This document shows, one piece after another, positions 1 through 11,250 of a DNA stretch of 64,000 bases. Within the stretch, counting starts at the first letter, position 1. Each line of letters begins with the position of its first letter. A program made the position numbers and the translations under genes. This DNA comes from Epiperipatus broadwayi (taxonomy: Eukaryota; Onychophora; Udeonychophora; Euonychophora; Peripatidae): contig JAQFVV010006342.1 of NCBI GenBank assembly GCA_028023455.1, forward strand, positions 1,883,001 through 1,947,000, written 5' to 3'. The notes under the pieces are model-generated. The model made no database searches. It was given only the letters and a program-made list of their open reading frames with translations, and was not told the origin of the DNA.

Positions 1-1354
1 AATTCAGATTTATTGTTTGTGTATTATTGAATAACATTTCATTTGGCAAATGGAAGGTTTGGAAAAATTTCATCCTTTCCTTACTCACTTATCAACCAAT
101 ATTGAATGACTCGATAGAATAACTATGAGACAACTACCTAAAAAAAAATCCCAAGCTGTTATTCATATATATATATATTGTATATATATATATATATACA
201 ATATATATATATATTAAAATGCCTGTCTCCTTGCTATTGCTTTATATAAATAAAGATTATTCTTTTAATGGTATATTTATGAGATTTGATTAAAACACTA
301 GGAATATTCTGAGATTGAGAAGATGTTAGCTAAAATTTCAAATATTGTAATAAATTTGACTATGAATTATTAATATTTAATATGACAACTGCAAAAGATA
401 AACAAATGAATCCTTTTTTCTTTCTTAAATGAATTGTATGGAATAATTTAAATGTATCATTTATTCTAAATAATTAAATCTGAAATACAGTATGAAGAAA
501 AGCATGTATTTTATTTTTCAAAATCATCAATCAAGAAAAAAATATTTTGATAAACAAGCAATTACCTTGATATATTATCAATTAATCTAAAATCCAAATA
601 CTGAGAGCAATTAAATTATTTATCAAATAATATAAAAAGGGAGAATGTCATAGTAAGATAATTAAAAGAACAAAACATCTTATGTATATGTTTGTGGAAA
701 TATGATTTTGATGTCACAAACAGGTTGGTATAAAAAAAAATTTTCACCAATTTAAGAATTGTTATTGCCATTAGGTTATTATTGTTCAGTTTCAGGTTTG
801 TTTTGTAATTAAATTTACTGTGGTTCAATATTAGAGAGAGAAACAGTGAAAACTTAACTGATAAAGAAGTTTTGATTATTTAGAGAATGAGATTTAGACA
901 AAGACATTTTAAAATCTATTTCTTATAATTAAGCCAATCACTAATATTAAATTTACTTTATCTAACATTTTCTTGTCAAATCAATTACCATATAGCAATT
1001 GTGTTTAAATCTAATTTACTTGTGCACAATCTTTGCAATAAAAAATTATTATTTTCTCTTATCAGTTATAATTGTGCTGTTGTCTTGTTTTTTCTTATGG
1101 ACTTTAGTTTTGCCTCCTAAATTTTTGACTATGCCAATATTTTATCTCCATCTTCAGAGACTCTCAAGAGTCATATGAAATCAATTTAACCACATCTAAA
1201 TTAGTTTTATGAAGAATTTCTGTGAATATCTTTATTATTACTACATAAATGCTCAAACTAATATGGAAAACATTACTCAGATAACTTGAAATAAATACTT
1301 TTTAACTGTAATAAAAGAATACATGAATATGTAAGACTATATTTTAGCTTTTAT
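1..1354. other. AT-rich DNA without a recognisable gene
   Basis: Only stop-rich, low-complexity sequence is seen on both strands. A 70-codon open stretch on the minus strand (616-828) is Asn/Lys/Leu/Phe-rich with no motif and is expected by chance at this base composition. Confidence 0.6.
166..213. repeat. (TA)n palindrome interrupted by TTGTA/TACAA
   Basis: Two runs of alternating TA flank TTGTA and its mirror TACAA, giving one long imperfect palindrome. The same ATATAT followed by TG, or CA followed by ATATAT, recurs at the edges of several insertions in this window, so the motif may be an unoccupied or collapsed target site. It could also be simple-repeat slippage. Confidence 0.6.
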
Positions 1355-1487
1355 CCCCAATCCCAGACAGATTTCTGCTACTGGCGAAGCTTGTTAAAAG
1401 CTTATTTGCAAGCTCTATATATAACATTTGTAATATAAGATTATTAAATTAGGTCATGTGACATCTGACTTGATTTTTTTTTTTGTA
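1355..1487 (+). mobile_element. Broken copy of the hammerhead-bearing (retrozyme-like) repeat
   Basis: From about 1386 the text follows the body of the 28.2-29.8 kb array units: AAGCTTGTTAA, then AGCTCTATATATAACATTTG, then TTAAATTAGGTCATG and TGACATCTGACTTGATTT. To the left (about 1355-1384) lies a piece of the unit's hammerhead on the opposite strand; read on minus it gives GCCAGTAGCA, GAAA, CTGTC and TGGGATTGGGG. The body is plus and the ribozyme piece is minus, so the copy is rearranged at about 1385. The CTGANGA core half is missing, so no ribozyme activity is expected. Confidence 0.65.
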
Positions 1488-3331
1488 ATGATATATATAT
1501 ACAACTTAAGAAAATAATATTTACCTAAGAAATTAAATAAATAATAAAGAACAAATGCAATCTGCATTAATTTTATTAGATCTGATTTATCTATGGATTA
1601 AAATTCCTGGAAAATGCACTCCCAATTGTTTGTTATCAATCAGGATAAGAGTAAAAAAGAGAATTCTTTTTGTCTGCCCTGATTTTATCTATCCACCTGA
1701 TATTTTATTAATCTTAATTAGTACTTTTGGAGTTAAATTAAATTTATCCTATTTCTAATTAATTCTTTTGTGTAGTAATTTACAATGTAGTAGAGAGGGG
1801 ATCTCATTAATTAAAGAATTTATTTATGTCTTAAACCATCACTCTAATTCTATGATCTTTAGCCTATAAGCCTAACAATTGTGGATTATTATATTCCATT
1901 CTAGTTTGTTTTTTTTTAAAAAAACTAGCTTTACTTTTTTTCAAAATAACATTTATGTTTTTGCTGTCTTATTTAAAATGTACAAATATTTTTATAAACA
2001 TCTAGCACTTTCAATATTTGATATTTCAAAAAAGAAATCTTACAATAATAAAATGTGACATGTAAAAATATTTAGTCTAGTTATATGCAATTAAAGTATT
2101 GTTAATAATTTTGAATAGATGGATTTTCTAATTGATAGATATCTAAGGAATAGTTTGAGTTTTGAAAAAATAAGGAGAATGTCTGCTCATTATCATCTGC
2201 TATCTTCCAAAAGGCAGGTATTGTATACTAATTCAATATTCATCTCCAATGCATATTAAAATTTTAAACCAATACATAAAATTACCATCTATTTGAAATT
2301 AACGCACATACTTGATCTTTATTATTCACGGAGTTTCTTAGAAAATATGTCAAATAATGAACACAAGTATGATGTATACCTAAACATTTTTATCTATTTC
2401 AAATTTATATTTAAATATATAAATCTTTAGAGCAGTATTATGCATAACATACTTCTCTACATATATATACATGCATTTAAATATAAATATATACCTAAAT
2501 ATTTTTATTATTTCAAAATTATATTTAAATAAATAAATCTGGAGAGAGTTGTATTATGCATAACAATTGGAGCTGATTTGACAAGAATAACCAACACCAA
2601 AAATATTTTAAGTTATATTTAATGTTTACAATAACCCTTTGCACAACAATAGTATTACATTTATCTTCCTAATCTATTTATTATATGCTGATAAATTGGA
2701 GCTGAATAATCAAGGTCAAAAATTGGATAATTATGATAAAATATTAAAGATGGTTTGGAAAAGTCTAAAACATAATCCCAGTACAATTTATGATGCTACT
2801 TAAATTTATGATAATATAAAAGCAATCAAGATAAATAACTGATATTGTATAAATTTTTTATAAATAAACAAAATCACTGGGTAATCATTTATTTCAAAAA
2901 TAAAATTGCATATTTAGATTGTATTTTCAGTTTTTACTAAATTTTCTACTGCCAGCTTAAGAGATAGTTTAAATGCCTGACCATTTCAAAAACAATTAAT
3001 AATAATTATAAGTAGATAACATAACACTATTTTATTCCCTTCTCTTTTTAATAAAATTTATTATTTTCAAATGACCTAAGTAAGATGATTCAGCCAAATG
3101 ATTCCTAAAAGGTTTTTTTGTTCACAAATTTTTTTTGGTCTGCATATTATAAAACAAAAAATATAATAGTATAATAGAAACTTTATCAGTAGTGAGAGAG
3201 AGTAAAGGCATCATGAATCCATTGTTTATTTTTACCAGCAAAAATAAAAATTAATTAAATCCATTATGCTGTTTTTTTATATAAATTATAATAAATAACA
3301 AAAATTTTATCATATACAACAGCTATACATA
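1488..3331. other. AT-rich DNA; one weak exon candidate inside
   Basis: No transposon signature or motif is seen apart from the exon-like stretch at 2119-2217. Short direct repeats of an ATATTTAAATA type occur around 2395-2540. Confidence 0.5.
2119..2217 (+). CDS. Possible isolated exon (weak)
   Basis: A 33-codon fully open stretch lies between AATAG and CAG|GTATTG, reading MDFLIDRYLRNS at its start and HLLSSKRQ at its end. It is less AT-biased than its surroundings and fits an internal phase-0 exon of 99 bp. No family is recognised, the acceptor lacks a good pyrimidine tract, and the length is within chance range. RNA evidence would be needed to keep it. Confidence 0.2.
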
Positions 3332-3465
3332 TGACACCCACATAAAGTCGTCGTCACATGTATATACCTATTAACAAGGGTAAATAATTTAGTTACCAGA
3401 AATTTGAAAAAAGAGAAAAAAGGTGAGATTTAATTAAATGTTTGAAAATTACTTTTGATTTTATT

Positions 3466-3550
3466 TAATATAGGGTATATGAGCACAGACTTTCAGATGA
3501 CCCATCACTCTCCACTCTATCTAATATCACTGATACACTCAAGCACATTT
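3466..3550 (-). mobile_element. tRNA-like insertion in the 5' LTR
   Basis: The 5' LTR reads GATTTTATT, then about 80 extra bases, then TTTATTGTAAG, while the 3' LTR reads GATTTTATTGTAAG without interruption. A TTTATT duplication at the junctions fits insertion after the element integrated. On the minus strand the insert resembles the tRNA-like module at 15481-15560: both have GATAG..TGGA..GT in the A-box region and GGTCATCTGAAAGTCT or GATCATGTGAAAGTCT before a B-box-like end. It is probably a SINE head or tRNA pseudogene. Confidence 0.55.
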
Positions 3551-5013
3551 ATTGTAAGAGAAGGGGAGGGGGTGCATAAAGAAATGCGTCTCTTTCTCTC
3601 TTTAAACTACATATTATAATAATTAATACATTGAAAAAAAAAACGATCAAATAATAATAAATAAAAAAGGAAAGAACATTTGAAAAATATTACTATTAGA
3701 AGTTATCAAGAGAGAAGTTAAAATGAATTATAAACTTATAATAAAATTTAAAAAAGGAAAAAAATATATGATGTAAAATATTATATTTGTACGAAATGAA
3801 GGTGTTAAAAAATGGTTAACTAATTACATTCCATGAACAACAGAGGGACAAATCTAAAGGAAAAAGTTTCATTTATAAAGAAAAAACATTTGAAATATAT
3901 TACTATTAGATGTTATTGAAGAAAGAGAAGTTAAAATGAATTATAAACTTGTAATAAAATAAATATAATGTAAAATAATATATTTGTACATAATGAAGGT
4001 GTTAAAATATGTCTAACTAATTACATTCCACGAACAATAGAGGAATGAATCTAAAGAAAAAAGTTTCATTCTTTCCACTGATAACAATTTGTTGGAAATT
4101 ATAAAATGTTTAATTAATTAAATTCCAATAAACAATAGATAAAGGAAAAAGAAAGGAAGGAGATTATGATTACCATTACTACTTTAGAATTGGAGAGATC
4201 AGCGGCTAAGAAAGTCATAAAAGAAATGCGTGGCTAGTGGCTTTCAAGGGATGTGGGTTCGTGCTCGACCCGCCTGACCACTGACTCATGATGAAATAAC
4301 ATCGGTACCTTACTTTCTAGATAGACTGTAGCTTCTGTATGCCGAGAGATATAAAAAAAAAAACTAAATAACCAAGAAGAACTAAGCTAGGACTGAGAAT
4401 AGACTAGCAACATAAAATTATATTTAAAAAAAGAACCCATCCAGCTGAAGAGTCTGCGGAAGACCTACTGTCTCTACAAAAGAAGTGGGTAAACTCCCAC
4501 AAGATGGTATAGAGCACTCAGAAGAACTGCAAATAAGAATATCTGTGAATCCTAGGTAAATGTTTAGCTATAGCAAATAAATATGCATGCATGCATTTTC
4601 TGTTGTTTAAAATTTCACAATACTAAGAAAATATAAATAATAAGAACTAATTTGAAAAAAATAATCCTTTTGAAATAGAACACCGCCATATATAAAATTT
4701 CCACGATAGAACTGTTAATATCACTTTAATATTCTATGTATTCGTTAGTGTTTATATTTTATTATATAATATATCTGTGTGTGTTATTAAATATTATTCT
4801 TAAAAGTTGTCTAGACTTGCTTTATTCTCCTATCACCAAGCTGGGGGGGGGGGGGGAATCTGTCAAATTTATTGGTTAAAGGTTAATGATTTATTTTAAA
4901 AAATATTCACTGTGCTGCTTGTATTGTGGTAATCTCAAAATTTAAAAATATATATCAAGCACTGGACATTTGTTGACTTATTCTTAGGAATAGTTTTCTT
5001 TGTTCAGCAGTCG

Positions 5014-5085
5014 AGAGTGCTTAATTGGGAAAGATAATGTCGAGGTAATATGTTCATATTGTTTGGGGTTCGATCAAGGGTACAG
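5014..5085 (+). other. tRNA-like fold near the 3' end of the LTR
   Basis: The order is GTGCTTAATTGGGA (A-box-like), a hairpin AATATG-TT-CATATT (5047-5060), then GGGGTTCGATC (B-box-like, 5065-5075). The 3' LTR keeps the same order, with CATATT changed to CGTATT, which still pairs through a U-G wobble. The diverged solo LTR at 26.3 kb has a different but perfect hairpin at the same place. This suggests selection for, or descent from, a tRNA-like structure. Whether it promotes Pol III transcription is unknown. Confidence 0.45.
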
Positions 5086-5165
5086 ATATAAAGTTAAATT
5101 TGTATTTGTATTTGCTCTCTGCTTGAATTGTAATGTCGTATGAAAAAACCATTTCTGTTACAATT

Positions 5166-5183
5166 AGGGGCCAGTCCGGGATT
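5166..5183 (+). other. Primer-binding site, tRNA-Pro type
   Basis: AGGGGCCAGTCCGGGATT starts three bases after the LTR end. It closely resembles the well-known proline-tRNA primer site GGGGGCTCGTCCGGGAT, differing in the central GCCAGT/GCTCGT. Position and sequence together mark the 5' LTR/internal boundary and the plus orientation. Confidence 0.75.
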
Positions 5184-5551
5184 TATCACATTTACAAGTA
5201 CAGCCTATTCTAATTAGAATATATCATAATGAAATAGATTTATGTAGTAAATAAAGTAAAAAGAAAAAAAAGAAAGCTTGGTGGGAGACGAAAGCAAAAA
5301 AAGGAGAAAGAGAACGTAGTATAAGTTAGAAAGCTAGACCATAATATGGAGATAATTGCAAGGGGTCTTGAAGACAGGCATAGGCAAGTGAGAATTAGTG
5401 AGTGAGGTGTGGGAGAGATGAACAAATGTACCTAATATCAATAAACATATGTTAAAGAGAATAAGATAATCCTGTAAATTGATAGTCATATTAGTGGAAC
5501 AGTCATAATAAAATAAACTATAAGTGATATTGCATTAATTAGATAGACTTA

Positions 5552-6540
5552 ATGCACACTAGATCAAAAACAAAAATGGATGCCCAAGGTAGCACAGTAA
5601 AAAAAACTTCTAATAAAGGACAAACCGGAACCATCCCGGGAAATAGACAGTGAAGGGAAGATAGGAATTAGAAAGAGAATAGAGATGGTGGATAATGATC
5701 AAACAGGGAGAGAAAATTAATGTAGAAAAATATGTTTTAATGGATATGTTAAGGAAATTGATGGAAGGTCAGCAACAAATTGCTAAGGAACTGAGTGAAA
5801 GTAAGGAAGAGAATAAAAGAATGATAGAAGAGTTGGGTTAACAGCTAAATAAAAATTTTAATCAAAGAATTGAAGAAATGAATGAGAAATTGGAACAAAC
5901 CTCATATCGGCGGAATGGTGTACCAAGAAGTAGAGAAGTTGAAAATGGAGCAAGATGGGAAATTAGAGATAACTGTGGGTGAAAATGAGAAAATCGTAGA
6001 AAATTTAAAGCTAGACATCACTCAGTTAGCTGGAACAATTGAGGAAATAGAATTAAAGGTAGAAGAAAAGTAGAACAATGTAGAAATAGCTAACACTAAT
6101 AATAAAGAACAGAGAGCTGTGTGAACAATGGAAATAGTCCAATGAACTCTGTCAAAGTGAATCAAATTTTAAAGGTTCGTATCTTCTCTGGTCACATTGG
6201 GGAAAGCCCAATCGAATAGATTGCTGAGTTACTCAATGCATTTGACAGCACTAGGCCTAATTGTAAGGTGGAGGATCAGGGATTCAAACCCCAGCTCAAA
6301 GAGCTGAATATAAATAGGATCCAATTAAACCTTCATCGTGATTACTGGGAAGAAAACAAGAAGTTTTCTGGTAGGTTGGAAGGAACTAAAGTGTTTAGGT
6401 GGAATGGAAGTGAGTTGGATTTAAATCATCCGGACAAGGATCAAGACTTTACTGAATATAAGGGTAGGTCTCAATTCCCTAGCACAAGTGGTTATATATC
6501 TAGAAGAAATAAGGATAAGGAGCCACCAGATAAAAACTAA
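5552..6540 (+). pseudogene. Decayed gag-like region of the LTR element
   Basis: Reading starts at ATG 5552 (MHTRSKTKMDAQGSTV) and runs to a stop near 5651. A second open stretch (about 5700-5840) is a charged helix including LMDMLRKLMEGQQQIAKEL and SKEENKRMIEEL, which looks coiled-coil. After a TAA near 5838 and a frame change it continues as NGMVYQEVEKLKMEQDGKL and EEIELKVEEK (to 6073). Near 6150-6270 another frame reads VNQILKVRIFSGHIGESPIE, then IAELLNAFDSTRPNC, resembling the start of a Ty3/gypsy-type capsid region. A final 90-codon frame ends at 6540. An N-terminal coiled coil followed by capsid-like sequence is typical of gag; several stops and shifts make it nonfunctional. Confidence 0.55.
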
Positions 6541-7660
6541 TAAAGAAAATATAGTTGGACGGATATGTCGGTTTGATCAAAGGTTAATGTCCTAGAATTT
6601 CGAGCAAGAAAGACGATTCATAAAGTTAATTTAAAAAAAAAAAAAAGGTAGCGAGGGGAAAGGTAAATTAATAAACATATAATAAGTGAGGCAAAACTTG
6701 TCTTACAAGAATAATTAAAGTCAAACATAATAGTAGGTAGAAAAAAATAGTATTCACTAAATGTATAATCAATAATTAACCTAACAGATGTGTTTAGGTG
6801 CAATCAAGCACATCGGGACAGAATGTCAAAAATAAAAGTAATAAATAAAATAAAAAAAGAAGAGGAAGAAATCTGTAAGTAATTTATCAGTGCAACAATC
6901 TATCAGTTGTAAATGCGGCTATAATTATTAAGTAAATAAAAGCAAGGAAAGAAATAATAATTATTCAGGCTTATTAAGAAGCCAATTAATAATAAATTAA
7001 ATAAAATAAATAATGTTAATAATAATTAAATGATAGGTATCACTGACAGGTGTATGAGGATGCAGACTGAGGCATATATGTGTGTGGGAGTGTATTATGT
7101 TTGGATCATATTTTGAGCTTGATTCAGCTGTCTCTTCATTAACTGTCGACACAGATGACTTCATGTAGTAAAATTGTTATAATGAAGTGCCAGTAAGAAT
7201 CCTGGGCTCATTATCCCTGCTGGATGAAATTTCCCAGCCATATAAGAATTATAGTAAGAATTATTATCTAGAAAATAAAAGTAAAATATAAATAAAGAAA
7301 TAAAAATTTGTTGTTTGTGTAAGTTGAACAGTCAGTAGAAATATCCTGGCTATTCACACCCTTCAAATCCCTTTGTGCCATTTGGAAGAAAGTTAAGTCA
7401 TGCCATGGTCTTGTATGCATGGAGATTAAATTGGTTTAATCAGCCAAAATTGATTGGAATGAATTGAGTTTTGCCTAGTTGTCTTTCTGTATTGATCCTC
7501 ATCATCATCACTTATCAGGATAGACTGTAATAGGAATGGAGTGTAAGAGTAATTTTTTTTTTGTATAAGCAGAAGTAAGAGCTAAGAGCAAAGAATTAAA
7601 ATAGACTCTTGTCTCAGAATAAGATCTGACCTGATTTTATTTCTCAAAAATTGGGTGGAG
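6541..7660 (+). other. 3' internal region of the LTR element, non-coding
   Basis: No open frame of useful length or pol motif is seen where pol would normally lie. A slightly GC-richer patch at 7040-7240 and another at 7330-7520 show no recognisable protein. The region ends with GGGTGGAG, a purine-rich tract just before the 3' LTR. Confidence 0.55.
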
Positions 7661-9390
7661 TAACATGGGTAAATAATTTAGTTACCAGAAATTTGAAAAA
7701 AGAGAAAAAAAAGTTGAGATTTAGTTAAATGTTTGAAAATTACTTTTGATTTTATTGTAAGAGAAGGTGAGGGGTGCATAAAGAAATGCATCTCTTTTTC
7801 TCTTTAAACTATGTATTATAATAATTAATATGATTGAAAAAAAAACAATCAAAAAATAATAATAATAAATAAAAAAGGAAAGAACATTTGAAAAATATTA
7901 TTATTAAAAGTTATCGAAGAGAGAGAAGTTAAAATGAAATATCAACTTGTAATAAAAAAAAAGGAAAAAATATATGATGTAAAATAATATATTTGTACAA
8001 AATGAAGGTGTTAAAATATGTTTAACTAATTACATTCCATGAACAATAGAGGAACAAATCCAAAGGAAAAAGTTTCATATATAAAGAAAGAACATTTGAA
8101 ATATATTACTATTAGATATTATCGAAGAAAGAGAAGTTAAAATAAATTATAAAATTGTAATAAAATAATAAAATAAATATAATGTAAAATAATATATTTG
8201 TATGAAATGAAGGTGTTAAAATATGTTTAACTAATTACATTCCCCGAACAATAGAGGAACGAATCTAAAGAAAAAAGTTTCACTTATAATTATACATTCT
8301 TTCCACTGATAGCAATTTATTGGAAATTATAAAATGTTTAATTAATTAAATTCCAATAAACAATAGATAAAGGAAAAAGAAAGAAAGGAGATTATGATTA
8401 CCATTACTACTTTGGAATTGGAGAGATCAGCAGCTAAGAAAGAAATAAAAGAAATGTGTGGCTAGTGGCTTTCAAGGAACGTGGGTTCGTGCTCGACCCA
8501 CCTAACCACCGACTCATGATGAAATAACATCGGTGCCTCACCTGCTAGATAGACCGTAGCTTCTATATGCTGAGAGATATAAAAAATAACCAAGAAGAAC
8601 TAAGCTAGGACTGAGAATAGACTAGAAACATAAAATTATATTCAAAAAAAGGACCCATCCAGCCAAAGAGTCTACGGAGGACCTACTGTCTCTACAAAAG
8701 AAGTTGGTGAACTCCCACAAGACGATATAGAGTGCTCAGAAGAACTGCAAATGAGAATATCTGTGAATCCTAGGTAAATGTTTAGCTATAGCAAATAAAT
8801 ACATATGCATGCATTTTCTATTGTTTAAAATTTCACAATATTAAGAAAATATAAATAATAAGAACTAATTTGAAAAGAATAATCCTTTTGAAATAGAACA
8901 CCGCCATATATAAAATTTCCACGATAGAACTGTTAATATCACTTTAATATTCTATGTATTCGTTAGTGTTTATATTTTATTATTATATAATATGATATCC
9001 GTGTGTGTTATTAAATATTATTATTCTTAAAAGTTGTCTAGACTTGCTTTATTCTCAAATCACCAAGCTATGGGGGGGGGGGGATCTGTCAAATTTATTG
9101 GTTAAAGGTTAATGATTTATTTTTAAAAAATATTTGTTGTGCTGCTTATATTGTGGTAATCTCAAAATTTAAAAATATATATCAAGTGCTAGATATTTGT
9201 TGACTTATTCTTAGGAATAGTTTTCTTTGTTCAGCAGTCGAGAGTGCTTGATCAGAAAAGATAATGTCGAGGTAATATGTTCGTATTGCTTTGGGGTTCG
9301 ATCAAGGGTACAGATATAAAGTTAAATTTGTATTTGTATTTGCTCTCTGCTTGAATTGTAACATCATATGAAAAAACCATTTCTGTTACA
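7661..9390 (+). repeat. 3' LTR
   Basis: It aligns with the 5' LTR from TAACATGGGTAAATAATTT to CATTTCTGTTACA. It lacks the 85-bp tRNA-like insertion and the first ~40 bp of the 5' LTR. Shared internal features are the duplicated ~200-bp unit (about 7880-8090 and 8095-8285), a G run at 9072-9084, and the tRNA-like fold at about 9240-9310. The right flank is ATATAT. Confidence 0.8.
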
Positions 9391-9773
9391 ATATATAAAT
9401 TAATAATTTTTAACAGATATAATTGTTTACATATTTAAATATGTGGAAATATCTGTTATATTTCTACATTAGAAAAATTATCATCAAATATTAACAGACA
9501 GTAGTAAACTGTAAATGCTCCCAAAAGAGGTACCTCTTCTAAATGCAATCTTTTGGTATTATATAAAAACTAAAATGGTACAGTATTTATTTACAGTTTA
9601 AGGAAAGAAATCTAACAATCTTTCACATATTCCTTAGAAATAATAGACTGTTCCACCAATTAATTTATTTTAAATTAATAAATTTTAACAGATATAATTG
9701 TTTAAATATGTGGATATATGTTATATTTCATATTATAAAAATTACATCATTTAAAAATTATTAATTTGTAATA

Positions 9774-10980
9774 CACCTGGGTCTCTTTTTACGCAGACTT
9801 ATTTAACACGATTTTGAAGTTTTGCGATTCGTGTTTCACTGGAAGTCGACCTCCGATAATGCGCTATTACTTTAAATACTAAATTTTGTGCACTTACATT
9901 ATATTGAAAGTAATAGCACATTATTGGAATTCTACTTTCATCTTAGTAATTTCAATATTTTCAGTGCTTTATAATAGTAAGATTTTATGCAATAATGAAA
10001 TTAAAATCATGATTTCCACATTTTATGTATACACATATTAAATTTTACAAGATTATAATGTAAATTTGTTCAAACATTGTGTGTGTTAATTTTGCATTTT
10101 AAATCACATTCTGTTTTTGCTTTTTAAAAAAGAACGTAATCAATTATTAATCATTTAGTGTCCACAAGTTTATTTTTAAAAGGTCAGTAATAGCAGTGGG
10201 CACAATTAAAAATTAAAATCTGATTTTTAATTGTAATTAACAATTTAAAAATTACTTACAGGCAACTTGAAATTAATGTGATGTAAAACGAAATTTGATT
10301 TTTAAATGGAATTGAAAATTAAAGACAAAAATAAGAATTTAATTTTTAGTTGTTAGTTTTAATTAAATTTTTCCCAGCAGTGGTGAATAAATGTCTTTTT
10401 ATTATCATAAGTCTAAGTTCATAAACAATTAATAAAATCATCGTCGTCGTCAACAGAAAACCATTAACACAACATGAGAGTGAACTTGGCGCTAGTTGTA
10501 TTTCCTCTTGTGAGAATAATTGCTGAGATATTCTTGACTTCGTTTAAGGAGAAGCCAAATACATCACATCACATCACATGAGAATCTGATTTTTTACTAG
10601 TTTGCAAACGAACGTGTTTTTGGGCAAATAGCGATAATAATTAAAACGTGTATAAAAAAATGTAAATTACTGTACTGGAAATTATGCATAAAAATATATT
10701 ATTTTGAATAAAATTAAATATTATAGTTAAAAAAAGTTTGTCTTGTATCAATTTTTTTCAAATTTGAAATTTTTTATTAGTCATATTTTATTTCCTTATT
10801 TTTTTTTTTTTGCGCGAATTTTAAAGTAATTTTACGTTGGTGCTTTGCTTTTATGCGAATTTTGAAAAATCACAGACCGCATCCCCCCTTTTTCAATGTA
10901 AGTTATGTCTATTTTTGCGCGATTTCGTTTGCGCGTGTTTTCTGAGGAACCTATCTATCGCGTAAAACAAGACCCAGGTG
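9774..10980. mobile_element. pogo/Tigger-like MITE with TA target duplication
   Basis: The ends are CACCTGGGTCTCTTTTTACG and, as reverse complement of the right end, CACCTGGGTCTTGTTTTACG. Both are flanked by TA (9772-9773, 10981-10982), the duplication made by Tc1/mariner-pogo transposases. Subterminal text on the right (minus strand: GGTTCCTCAGAAAAC, then CGAAATCGCGCAAA) resembles the CGCG-rich ends of Tigger/pogo MITEs. The 1.2-kb body has no transposase frame, so it is non-autonomous. It sits between the arms of the foldback element and is therefore younger than it. Confidence 0.7.
9847..9936. repeat. Short hairpin repeat inside the pogo-like MITE
   Basis: CCGATAATGCGCTATTACTT at 9853 and AAGTAATAGCACATTATTGG at about 9908 are near-perfect reverse complements separated by about 35 bp. 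It may be a third-level nested MITE or a structural part of the host MITE. Confidence 0.55.
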
Positions 10981-11250
10981 TATTTCAAAATGATTGGTGG
11001 ACAGTCTATTACTTCTAAAAAATGTGAAAAAGATTATTAGCTTTCTTTCCTTAATCCACAAATAAATAATTTAGTGCTTTAGTTTTTATATAATACCAAG
11101 AGATTGTATTTAAAAGAGATACCCTTTTGAATGCGGGAGTGTTTACAGATTACTATTTTCATTAATAACTGTCTATTAATAGCTCATGGTAATTGTTCTA
11201 ATATGAAAATATAACAATTTTTCACATTTAAATATATACATAATTATATA

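Larger units (their letters stand above)
3332..5162 (+). repeat. 5' LTR
   Basis: The alignment with the 3' LTR starts at about 3372 (TAACAAGGGTAAATAATTT). The 40 bp before it (TGACACCCACATAAAG, then CGTCGTCACATGTATAT) instead matches the first 40 bp of the solo LTR at 26319, so the true LTR start is probably TG at 3332 and the 3' LTR lost this tip. Inside are a ~200-bp unit present twice in tandem (about 3670-3875 and 3880-4075; also twice in the 3' LTR), a run of about 13-14 G at 4843, and a tRNA-like fold near the end. An ~85-bp insertion at 3466-3550 is absent from the 3' LTR. Confidence 0.8.
3332..9390 (+). mobile_element. Non-autonomous LTR retrotransposon (gag-like remnant, no pol)
   Basis: Two long direct repeats, 3332/3372-5162 and 7661-9390, align over nearly their whole length and both end CTGTTACA. 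Between them are a primer-binding site like that of tRNA-Pro, directly after the 5' LTR, and a decayed gag-like coding region. The purine-rich GGGTGGAG stands just before the 3' LTR, where a polypurine tract is expected. No protease, RT, RNase H or integrase motif is seen in the 2.5-kb interior, so the element must have been mobilised in trans. The LTRs differ by many substitutions and indels, so the insertion is not recent. The right flank begins ATATAT, the same target as the related solo LTR at 26.3 kb. Confidence 0.85.
9395..11250. mobile_element. Foldback element with long inverted arms
   Basis: The left arm (about 9400-9665) and right arm (about 10985-11235) are inverted copies. Matching landmarks include GGTATTATATAAAAACTAAA, TAAGGAAAGAAA, AATAGACTGT and CCACCAAT on the left, with their complements in reverse order on the right. 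Part of the outermost left sequence (TTTTAACAGATATAATTGTTT) is repeated at 9682, so the left arm holds an extra direct repeat. No transposase frame is seen. The pogo-like element at 9774-10980 occupies the middle. Confidence 0.7.
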
